Positions 1 through 7,285 of a DNA stretch of 28,769 nt are shown in pieces. Below the pieces are notes generated by a model. That model was given only the letters and a program-made list of their open reading frames with translations. It did no database searches and was not told the DNA's origin. Within the stretch, counting starts at the first letter, position 1; every line of letters starts with the position of its first letter. The position numbers were made by a program, and so were the translations under genes. The stretch is from an uncultured Nitrospira sp. (GTDB lineage Bacteria; Nitrospirota; Nitrospiria; Nitrospirales; UBA8639): positions 9,825 through 38,593 of the forward strand of contig CABVRQ010000037.1 of NCBI GenBank assembly GCA_902500695.1, read 5' to 3'.

Positions 1-693
1 TGCATTCAAACAGCTGTCCGGTTAGCCCAGGCCGGTTGCGTGCAGGGCATCGTCACGGCACCCATTAATAAACATGCGATTCATTTAGCAGGGCACACAT
101 ATCCGGGCCATACCGAAATGTTGGCGGACCTGACGAAGGCCAAGGAGTCGGGGATGATGATCGTAGGGGGCCCTTTGAAAATATTATTTGCGACGACACA
201 TCTGGCTCTTCGTGAAGTCCCGAACGTGTTGACGACCGCCACGATCCTCCGGGCCATTCGATTGGCCCATTGGGGACTCACCCGCTTGTTCAATATTCAG
301 AATCCGCGCATTGGTGTGGCAGGCCTCAACCCCCATGCCGGAGAAAATGGGCTGTTTGGAGACGAGGAAGGCCGTATTATTCAACCCGCGATTCGGCAAG
401 CCAAAAAGCAGGGCATTGTCTGCACGGGTCCTCATCCTGCCGACACCTTGTTCGGCAAGGCGGTACGAGGATCATTTGACGGTATTGTCGCCCTGTATCA
501 TGATCAGGGATTGATTCCGCTCAAAACTGTGGCCTTCGGCCATTGCGTGAACATCACGGTGGGTCTGCCTATCATTCGCACGTCTGTTGACCATGGAACG
601 GCCTATGACATTGCCGGGCAGGGCAAAGCCGACCCCACCAGCCTGGTTGAAGCCATTGAAATGGCCGCCGATTTGGCTACACCCTCCGCATGA
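1..693 (+). CDS. pdxA: 4-hydroxythreonine-4-phosphate dehydrogenase PdxA, 5' partial
   Basis: The reading frame is open from base 1, so the N-terminal third of the protein lies outside the window. PdxA oxidises 4-phosphohydroxy-L-threonine with NAD(P) in the DXP-dependent pyridoxal phosphate pathway. The three metal-ligand histidines of the family are visible in their motifs: GHTEM near the start, LNPHAGENG in the middle and YHDQGLIPLK later; the C-terminal DHGTAYDIAGQGKAD stretch is also typical. The GTG at 40 is internal, not a start, because family-like sequence continues upstream of it. The stop is 16 nt before rsmB on the same strand, so the two are probably cotranscribed. Assignment is secure; only the 5' end is missing. 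Confidence 0.96.
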   Translation, partial: CIQTAVRLAQAGCVQGIVTAPINKHAIHLAGHTYPGHTEMLADLTKAKESGMMIVGGPLKILFATTHLALREVPNVLTTATILRAIRLAHWGLTRLFNIQNPRIGVAGLNPHAGENGLFGDEEGRIIQPAIRQAKKQGIVCTGPHPADTLFGKAVRGSFDGIVALYHDQGLIPLKTVAFGHCVNITVGLPIIRTSVDHGTAYDIAGQGKADPTSLVEAIEMAADLATPSA

Positions 694-709
694 TACCCAA
701 GGCATAAAG

Positions 710-2158
710 ATGGGAGCGCGACATTCCACATCCTCCGCCAAACCACCGACATCTTCGCCTGGTCGTTCCTGGAGTGCGAGAAAAATCGCTGCCGCCACGT
801 TGCAGGCAATTGAACGATCCCGGGTGTTTAGCGATGACGCATTCGATCACATCACCAAAGACCTCGTGGTCTCCGAACGCGATCGGCACCTGGCCTTTGA
901 GTTGGTCTATGGGGTATTGCGGCATTACCTCACCCTGGATTGGCGATTAGATCAGGTCTCCCGCAAGCCCATGGTCCGCCTGCCCCTGACGGTCGCAACA
1001 ACGCTACGGGTCGCCGCCTATCAATTGCTCTATCTCGATCGTATTCCGGCTTCCGCCGCGGTTAATGAAGCTGTTCAGCTCATCCGGAAACAACCGGGCC
1101 ACAATTGGTCCGGCTTCGTGAATGCCGTCTTGCGCAATTTGCTTCGGCAACCTGTTCCCCCTATGCCCGATCCAGCGGTCGATGCCACCAAGTCGCTCTC
1201 CATTCGATATGCCTGCCCGCCCTGGTTAGTTGAGCGCTGGCGACAATTCTTCGGACTCACACAAGCGGAACACCTTTGCCAACAGTCTCTTGGCATTCCA
1301 CCGTTAACGATTCGAACCAATTCCCTTCGGTGTTCCCGTTCCGATTTGCTTGCCCGCCTCCAAGCGGAAGGAATCCTTGCACAGGAAACCACCGTGAGCC
1401 CCGTCGGGCTGACCTTGGACAAATGTGGCAATCCAGGAGAACTGTCCGCCTTGATGGATGGTTGGTGCTACGTGGAAGACGAAGCCGCCCAACTCATTCC
1501 CTTGCTCCTTGACCCTCAGCCCGGCGACCGGGTTCTTGATGCCTGTGCGGCTCCCGGAGGAAAAACCACGCACCTGGCGCAATTGATGAAGAACCAAGGG
1601 ACCATTGTGGCACTTGATCGTCATCAGGGCCGGCTGGACCGGCTCGTTTCTAATTGTGCCCGGCTGGAGATTTCCATTGTTCATCCTGTTCACTTTGACC
1701 TAGGGCCATCTTCTGCCCTGGGCGAGGCCAACGATTCCTCACCAACCCGCCCCAAGGTTCCAGCCATGCTGGCCGAACCGTTTGACCGTATCCTGGTCGA
1801 TGCGCCCTGTTCCGCCCTCGGTATTCTTCGCCGACACCCGGAAGGAAAATTAATAAAATCGTTATCGACCATTCAACATGCCCGAGGTCTTCAACGCGAG
1901 ATTCTGGATCGGGTCCGTGACCTCTTGAGACCAGGGGGAATCTTGGTCTATAGTGCCTGCTCAGTCGAACCGGAGGAGACCACAGAGATCATCTCCGATT
2001 TTTGTCAGGAACATCCTGAATTTTCTCAGGAATCCGTCACACCTTGGGTGCCCGTTGCGGGGCAATCACTCATCACTGACCCTGGGCATTTGTGTACGGC
2101 CTTTCAAACGTTGAACATGGACGGATTTTTTGCGTGCCGGTTGAAAAAATCTGAATGA
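710..2158 (+). CDS. rsmB: 16S rRNA (cytosine-967-C5)-methyltransferase RsmB
   Basis: This 482-residue protein methylates C967 of 16S rRNA using SAM. A NusB-like RNA-binding domain occupies roughly residues 20-160 (AAATLQAIERSRVFSDDAF onward). The methyltransferase core follows, with SAM motif I DACAAPGGKTT at 277-287, motif IV DAPCSALG with Cys367, and motif VI YSACSVEPEE with Cys417, the expected catalytic nucleophile. The frame is open further upstream into pdxA, but ATG at 710, 16 nt after the pdxA stop, gives a sensible N terminus; upstream residues look like antisense-style filler. It is about 50 residues longer than the E. coli protein, mostly at the N terminus and in a Pro/Ser-rich insertion near 345-355. 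Its stop overlaps the rpe start as ATGA. Confidence 0.95.
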   Translation: MGARHSTSSAKPPTSSPGRSWSARKIAAATLQAIERSRVFSDDAFDHITKDLVVSERDRHLAFELVYGVLRHYLTLDWRLDQVSRKPMVRLPLTVATTLRVAAYQLLYLDRIPASAAVNEAVQLIRKQPGHNWSGFVNAVLRNLLRQPVPPMPDPAVDATKSLSIRYACPPWLVERWRQFFGLTQAEHLCQQSLGIPPLTIRTNSLRCSRSDLLARLQAEGILAQETTVSPVGLTLDKCGNPGELSALMDGWCYVEDEAAQLIPLLLDPQPGDRVLDACAAPGGKTTHLAQLMKNQGTIVALDRHQGRLDRLVSNCARLEISIVHPVHFDLGPSSALGEANDSSPTRPKVPAMLAEPFDRILVDAPCSALGILRRHPEGKLIKSLSTIQHARGLQREILDRVRDLLRPGGILVYSACSVEPEETTEIISDFCQEHPEFSQESVTPWVPVAGQSLITDPGHLCTAFQTLNMDGFFACRLKKSE

Positions 2159-2835
2159 CAATGCCAGTCACACCCTTAATCGCTCCTTCTATTCTTTCTG
2201 CTGACTTTGCCCGGCTCGCGGAAGCCGTCCAGATGGTAGAAGCAGCCGGTGCGGATTGGATTCATGTGGATGTCATGGATGGCCATTTCGTTCCCAATTT
2301 GACTGTCGGTCCGCCCATGGTTGAAGCACTTCGCAAGGTGACCTCCTTGCCATTAGATGTTCATTTGATGATGACGAATCCGGATGCCTTTATTCCTGAG
2401 TTCGTCGATGCCGGAGCCGATCTATTGACCGTGCATGTCGAAGCCTGTCCACATTTACACCGAACGGTTCAGTCTATTAAGGAACGACAGGTCAAAGCCG
2501 GAGTATCCTTGAACCCTGCGACCTCGGTCACCGCCATTGAGGAAATACTTGGCGACGTGGATTTAGTCTTGGTGATGTCCGTGAATCCCGGGTTTGGAGG
2601 CCAACAATTTATCTCCTCCAGCCTGGATAAGATCCGGCGTATCCGGACGATGATGACCAATTCCCGCAGTTCGGCTCATTTAGAAGTCGATGGGGGAGTC
2701 AACCTGACCAACGTGGCTTCAGTGATTCACGCCGGCGCGAATGTCCTGGTTGCCGGTTCCGCCATTTTTGGCAGCAAGAATATTCCCGAAACCATTCGGC
2801 AGATGCGAACCGCGACTCAGACCGTGATTGTCTAA
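2155..2835 (+). CDS. rpe: Ribulose-phosphate 3-epimerase
   Basis: Rpe interconverts D-ribulose 5-phosphate and D-xylulose 5-phosphate in the pentose phosphate and Calvin pathways. The 226-residue length is normal for this TIM barrel. The N-terminal APSILSADF signature, the metal-site strand HVDVMDGHF (His37, Asp39), HLMMTNP, the VNPGFGGQ phosphate loop, and EVDGGVN with the second catalytic Asp (179) are all present. ATG 2155 overlaps the rsmB stop by 4 nt and implies translational coupling; ATG at 2161 is a possible alternative start two codons later. pheS begins 8 nt after the stop. Confidence 0.97.
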   Translation: MTMPVTPLIAPSILSADFARLAEAVQMVEAAGADWIHVDVMDGHFVPNLTVGPPMVEALRKVTSLPLDVHLMMTNPDAFIPEFVDAGADLLTVHVEACPHLHRTVQSIKERQVKAGVSLNPATSVTAIEEILGDVDLVLVMSVNPGFGGQQFISSSLDKIRRIRTMMTNSRSSAHLEVDGGVNLTNVASVIHAGANVLVAGSAIFGSKNIPETIRQMRTATQTVIV

Positions 2836-2843
2836 TCGGGCCC

Positions 2844-4403
2844 ATGAATTCCCCCAATAACACCGACAGCCTTCATCCTCTCGAAATTCAGGTCCTACGT
2901 GCACTGGGGAAAGACCCACAGCCACTCTCAGACCTTCAACTTGCCACCCACACGGAGCTCGCCCCCTCACAAGTCAGCATGGCCGTCGGGTGGTTGCTCA
3001 CGAAACAATTAGTAAGCCTGTCGTCTGAATCCACCACGACCTATGTGTCCCTCACCACGGTCGGAACCCAATACCACCAGCCGGACTCGTCTCCACTTGA
3101 GTGGATCCTTCGGACGGTGAAGAATGCCGATCCCGAAAGCTCATCAACCACCGTGAAAGACCTTCAAGCCACGGGCCAATTCCAACCCTCCGAGCTAAGC
3201 CGGGCGATCGGGATTCTCAAGAAAGAAGGCGTCATTCAGATGGGGGCAGGTGGAATGCTGGAAATAACCAGCAAGGAAAGTGACACGGTGAGGGATTTGC
3301 GAAGCCTACTCAATCAGGTTCATGAGGGCGCACGCCCCCTGGATTCATTTCCTTCCGATCACCAGACATTGCTTCGCCAATACGCGGTCAAACGCGGCAA
3401 TACGCAAGAACCCTTTCGAATCGATGATCATACCGAACGGACCTATATCCTCACGGCTGAGGGCCGGAATCTTCTGCCTCATTTACGGGAAGGGGCCGCT
3501 CAGGAAATTTCACAATTAACACCAGAACTCTTAAAAGACGGATCCTGGCGGAATGTGTCCTTTCGCAAATACTCCATCAATCTCCGACCTCCCCGCCTGG
3601 CCGTCGGCAGACGCCATTCCTATCGGGAATTTCTGGATACCGTGAAGTACAAACTCACGAGCATGGGATTTCAGGAAATGCGTGGCGAACTCATTGAGAC
3701 GGAATTTTGGGATATGGACGCACTCTTTATGCCTCAATTCCATCCTGCTCGTGCCATCCATGATGTGTATTTTGTGAAGAATCCCAAGATGGCCAAGAAA
3801 ATTCCCGAGCCATTTCTCAGCCAGGTCGGCCAAGTCCACCGGGACGGCGGAACGAGTGGATCGAAAGGATGGAAGTACGAATATGACCATGAGCGGGCGA
3901 AGCGCTTGGTTCTCCGCAGCCAGGGCACCGCTGTCTCCGCTCGAACCTTGGCACAAAATCCTCCGATCCCCGGCAAATTTTTTTCTATTGCCCGGTGTTT
4001 TCGTTATGACAATGTCGATGCCACGCACGCCACAGATTTTTTTCAGGTGGAAGGGATTGTGCTCGGTTCCGATATCAACTTCCGGACACTCTTGGGTCTC
4101 CTGCAATTGTTCGCCACGGAAATGGCACAAGCCAAAGAGATTCGATTTTTTCCAGCGTATTTTCCATTTACCGAACCCTCGGTAGAATTGCATGTCCGTC
4201 ATCCAAAGCTTGGATGGATGGAACTGGGCGGTGCGGGGCTTTTCCGCTCTGAAGTCACGCTACCTTTGGGGGTGACAGTTCCGGTTATCGCCTGGGGACT
4301 CGGGTTGGATCGAATGGCCATGGTAGCCCTTGGCATACAGGATATTCGCGATTTATTCACCTCTGATCTTGAAGCGGTCCGCAATATGCGCCGTCAATTT
4401 TAA
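2844..4403 (+). CDS. pheS: Phenylalanine-tRNA ligase alpha subunit, archaeal/eukaryotic type
   Basis: This is the catalytic subunit that charges tRNA-Phe. At 519 residues it is far longer than the roughly 330-350 residues of the ordinary bacterial subunit. Residues 1-220 look like tandem winged-helix domains, as in archaeal and cytosolic eukaryotic PheS, instead of the bacterial N-terminal coiled coil. The class II core carries archaeal-like sequence: FWDMDALFMPQFHPAR, GWKYEYDHERAKRLVLRS, the motif 2 region RCFRYDNVDATHATDFFQVEG, FTEPSVE, MELGGAGLFRSEV and motif 3 WGLGLDRMAM near residue 485. It lies 8 nt after rpe and 9 nt before its partner pheT. The function is certain. The archaeal-type classification rests on domain layout and remembered family motifs. 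Confidence 0.95.
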   Translation: MNSPNNTDSLHPLEIQVLRALGKDPQPLSDLQLATHTELAPSQVSMAVGWLLTKQLVSLSSESTTTYVSLTTVGTQYHQPDSSPLEWILRTVKNADPESSSTTVKDLQATGQFQPSELSRAIGILKKEGVIQMGAGGMLEITSKESDTVRDLRSLLNQVHEGARPLDSFPSDHQTLLRQYAVKRGNTQEPFRIDDHTERTYILTAEGRNLLPHLREGAAQEISQLTPELLKDGSWRNVSFRKYSINLRPPRLAVGRRHSYREFLDTVKYKLTSMGFQEMRGELIETEFWDMDALFMPQFHPARAIHDVYFVKNPKMAKKIPEPFLSQVGQVHRDGGTSGSKGWKYEYDHERAKRLVLRSQGTAVSARTLAQNPPIPGKFFSIARCFRYDNVDATHATDFFQVEGIVLGSDINFRTLLGLLQLFATEMAQAKEIRFFPAYFPFTEPSVELHVRHPKLGWMELGGAGLFRSEVTLPLGVTVPVIAWGLGLDRMAMVALGIQDIRDLFTSDLEAVRNMRRQF

Positions 4404-4412
4404 ATACCCAAG

Positions 4413-6107
4413 ATGCCAACCATTTCCATTTTCCAAAAAGATTTCTGTCGACTTGTCGGTCGTCCTGCCTCCATGTCCGACATTGAACAATGGATGCCCT
4501 ATGTGAAAGGGGAGGTGAAAGACGTCTCACAGGACACTGGTGAAGTGCGCGTGGAGCTTCAAGATACTAATCGGCCTGATTTATGGTGCGTGGAAGGGAT
4601 TGCCCGACAAATTCGATCCGTGTTGAATAAAGGGATGCCCCCTTACTCCTTCTTTTCGGATAAGAAGGGAGCAAAACGACGGATTCAAGTGGCCCAAGGC
4701 ATGGAAACCGTTCGACCCTATGTGGCAGCTTGCGTCTCGTTGGGATATGCCATGACCGCTGAGGGTCTCGACCAATGCATTCAAACCCAAGAAAAATTAG
4801 CCGACGCCTTTGGACGAAAACGCGAAACTGTTTCCATCGGCCTTTATCGGTACTCGTCCATTTCGTTTCCTGTCACGTACGGCCTCGTGAAACCCGATGA
4901 AATTCGATTTACACCATTGGGATTTGAGGAAAAAATGACTCCTCACGAAATTCTCACCGTCCATCCCAAAGGTCTTGAATATGGATCGATCCTCGCTGGA
5001 TGTGACCGGTTGCCACTCCTGTGGGATTCGGATGGACAGGTGCTATCCTTTCCCCCCATTATCAACAGCCGGGAACTTGGTGAAGTACAGCTGGGAGACA
5101 CCGATTTATTCGTGGAAGTCACGGGAACCGATTTGGGTATGGTTGTCTTGGCTTTGAACATTTTTGCCTGCAATTTAGCCGATCGTGGGGCAACCATCGA
5201 GCCGGTGAATATTACGTATCCCTACGAAACGGAGTTCGGCACAACCGTTAAAACCCCCCTGAGCATGAATCAATCTCAACGTATTTCTCTGGAGGCGATC
5301 GAACAGGCCTTGGGAATGCCTCTTGGCTCTGAGGCTATTCAGGAGGCCCTAGCCTCTTATGGATACCAAGTGAAAGCCACCAGGCAAACAGTATCCGTCA
5401 CGTTACCCGCCTTTCGAAACGATTACATGCATGTGATGGATGTGGCGGAAGATGTCGCCATCACGCGAGGCTATGATTCTTTTTCCCCGATTATGCCACA
5501 GACCTTCACCGTTGGAAGTCTCTCCGTGGAAGAACAGACCAGCGATCGTATTCGTGATCTTCTGGTCGGATTTGGCTTTCAGGAAATTTTTTCCAATATC
5601 ATGGCTTCTCATCAGGAATTGGTGGACAGAATGCGGATTGCTGACACCGAATATGCGCAACTGGTGGAAGTGGATAACGTGATGTCCCTAACCTATGCCT
5701 GCCTCAGACCTTCCATTTTGCCGTGCCTGCTTCGGGTGGAAGCCCAATCGCCTCGCGCCTTTTATCCCCACCTGCTCTTTGAGGTTGGAGAAACGGCTCA
5801 ACTGGATTTGGAAGCCAATGTGGGTTCTCGCACGACACTGTCCATAGCCGCCATTAGCGCCAATTCCGGAGCAAATTTTTCAGAGATCCATAGCTATTTG
5901 GATTTATTGATGTATTACATGGTGTGGCCCTACGAACTGGAGCCAGTCACCCATCCCTCATTTTTAGAGGGACGAGTCGGCCGAATCCGTTGTAATGGGC
6001 ATGCAGTGGGATATATTGGAGAGTTTCACCCGGAAGTGCTTGAAGCCTGGCAAATCGATATGCCTACTTCCGGGTTTGAATTCGAGATACGAAAGCCTGA
6101 ATCTTAA
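4413..6107 (+). CDS. pheT: Phenylalanine-tRNA ligase beta subunit, archaeal/eukaryotic type
   Basis: The 564-residue beta subunit pairs with PheS in the (alpha-beta)2 enzyme. Its size matches archaeal PheT (about 550-560), not the bacterial subunit of about 800. It starts directly with MPTISIFQKDFCRLVG and the DTNRPDLWCVEGIAR segment typical of archaeal/eukaryotic beta subunits. It lacks the N-terminal EMAP-like OB fold and the C-terminal FDX-ACB anticodon-binding domain of bacterial PheT. A B5-like region (about 285-365) and a pseudo-catalytic class II domain (about 370-560) complete it. Its TAA stop shares the four bases TTAA with the stop of convergent rplT, so no intrinsic terminator separates the two operons. 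Confidence 0.95.
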   Translation: MPTISIFQKDFCRLVGRPASMSDIEQWMPYVKGEVKDVSQDTGEVRVELQDTNRPDLWCVEGIARQIRSVLNKGMPPYSFFSDKKGAKRRIQVAQGMETVRPYVAACVSLGYAMTAEGLDQCIQTQEKLADAFGRKRETVSIGLYRYSSISFPVTYGLVKPDEIRFTPLGFEEKMTPHEILTVHPKGLEYGSILAGCDRLPLLWDSDGQVLSFPPIINSRELGEVQLGDTDLFVEVTGTDLGMVVLALNIFACNLADRGATIEPVNITYPYETEFGTTVKTPLSMNQSQRISLEAIEQALGMPLGSEAIQEALASYGYQVKATRQTVSVTLPAFRNDYMHVMDVAEDVAITRGYDSFSPIMPQTFTVGSLSVEEQTSDRIRDLLVGFGFQEIFSNIMASHQELVDRMRIADTEYAQLVEVDNVMSLTYACLRPSILPCLLRVEAQSPRAFYPHLLFEVGETAQLDLEANVGSRTTLSIAAISANSGANFSEIHSYLDLLMYYMVWPYELEPVTHPSFLEGRVGRIRCNGHAVGYIGEFHPEVLEAWQIDMPTSGFEFEIRKPES

Positions 6108-6472
6108 GCGGCGACGGGTTGTCCGTCTCCCTTGGTGCTGGACACAAGGTGAGAAAAGCCTTGAGGATCGTGAATCGCCATTTCTGAAAGCATTTTTCGA
6201 TTTAACAGCACATTGGCTTTCTTCAGCGCATTCATGAACTGACTATAGGTAACGCCTTGCGCTCGAACTGCGGCGCTGATGCGGGTAACCCAGAGCTGCC
6301 TGAAATTACGTTTTCTCTGTTTTCGTCCGGTATAAGCATACGCTTGTCCCTTATCGACAGATTCAGTGGCAGTCCGGAATAACTTACTTTTTCCTCCATA
6401 TTGGCCACTCGCCAGTTTGAGCCGCTTTTTCCGGCGCTGTCGAGTTTGTGGCCCCCCTTTTACCCTTGGCAT
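6104..6472 (-). CDS. rplT: 50S ribosomal protein L20
   Basis: L20 is an early 23S rRNA-binding assembly protein of the large subunit. The 122-residue length and the basic N terminus (MPRVKGGPQTRQRRKKRLK, then GRKQRKRNFRQLWVTRI and SQFMNALKKANVLLNRKMLSE) are diagnostic. An AAGGAG ribosome site precedes the ATG. It is the last gene of thrS-infC-rpmI-rplT, 27 nt after rpmI. The final bases overlap the stop of pheT, which runs towards it. Confidence 0.98.
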   Translation of the reverse strand: MPRVKGGPQTRQRRKKRLKLASGQYGGKSKLFRTATESVDKGQAYAYTGRKQRKRNFRQLWVTRISAAVRAQGVTYSQFMNALKKANVLLNRKMLSEMAIHDPQGFSHLVSSTKGDGQPVAA

Positions 6473-6499
6473 GACACGTTCTCCTTTATGATTGAAATG

Positions 6500-6703
6500 T
6501 TACTTATAGGGGAGTAACCGAGACAGCGAAGTTCGGTCTTCTTTTCTGACCTCTGCTGCGCCGCTTAGTCTGGATTTTACTCCAGGCGCCTTGGAAGTGA
6601 GGATATGACGCATTCCTGCCTTCCGCCGCATCCACTTACCTGAGCCGCTTCGTTTAAATCGTTTACTGGCTCCTGAGTGATTTTTTAATTTCATTTTTGC
6701 CAT
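6500..6703 (-). CDS. rpmI: 50S ribosomal protein L35
   Basis: This 67-residue basic protein is a normal-length L35. The motif KMKLKNHSGASKRFKRSGSG followed by LTSKAPGVKSRL and the C-terminal RLLPYK fits the family. It is preceded by an AAGGA ribosome site and sits between infC (63 nt upstream) and rplT, the conserved IF3-L35-L20 arrangement in which L20 commonly autoregulates translation. I did not find a convincing pseudoknot-forming L20 operator by eye in the infC-rpmI gap. Confidence 0.97.
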   Translation of the reverse strand: MAKMKLKNHSGASKRFKRSGSGKWMRRKAGMRHILTSKAPGVKSRLSGAAEVRKEDRTSLSRLLPYK

Positions 6704-6766
6704 ACGTTATTTCCTTATTTCCTTTTTCAACGACCGACAAATTGCCAGAATCCCACGATTAGCCAA

Positions 6767-7285
6767 TTACTTCGGAGCGACTACCATGTAAAGATTCCGT
6801 CCCTCCATCCTGGGAGGACTTTCGATATTTCCTGCGCCTTTTAACTCCTCAATAACCTTCTGAATCGCTTTGAACCCAAGCTCTTGATTGGCCATTTCTC
6901 GCCCCCGAAACATAACCGTAACTTTGGTCTTATTCCCTTCATCCAGGAAGTCCCGTATTTGGCGGACTTTCGTCTCCATGTCGTGCTTGTCTGTCCGAGG
7001 CCGAAATTTAACTTCCTTAACCTGGGTGGATTTCTGGTTAAGTCGCATGCGATGTTCTTTTTTGCTCTGTTCATACTTAAATTTCCCATAATCCATAATA
7101 CGGCAGACCGGAGGGTCCGCGGTAGGAGCCACTTCCACCAAGTCATATCCAATTTCCCTCGCCTGCCGAATCGCCTCTGATGTCTTCAGGATTCCAAGCT
7201 GTTCACCTTCAGCACCAATAACCCGGACTTCAGGATTTTTGATGAAATGATTAATACGTTGTTTGGGTGTCACCGGACGAGTCAT
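6767..7285 (-). CDS. infC: Translation initiation factor IF-3
   Basis: IF-3 binds the 30S subunit, blocks premature 50S joining and proofreads start codon selection. The 172-residue protein has the N domain (about 1-80, VRVIGAEGEQLGIL and YDLVEVAPTADPPVCRIMDYGKFKYE), a linker, and the C domain (about 90-172, VKEVKFRPRTDKHD and VMFRGREMANQELG). It uses ATG at 7283-7285, overlapping the thrS stop as ATGA, and not the AUU-type start that gives E. coli infC its autoregulation. A GAAGGG ribosome site lies about 14 nt upstream inside thrS. Translational coupling to thrS is therefore likely. Confidence 0.97.
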   Translation of the reverse strand: MTRPVTPKQRINHFIKNPEVRVIGAEGEQLGILKTSEAIRQAREIGYDLVEVAPTADPPVCRIMDYGKFKYEQSKKEHRMRLNQKSTQVKEVKFRPRTDKHDMETKVRQIRDFLDEGNKTKVTVMFRGREMANQELGFKAIQKVIEELKGAGNIESPPRMEGRNLYMVVAPK

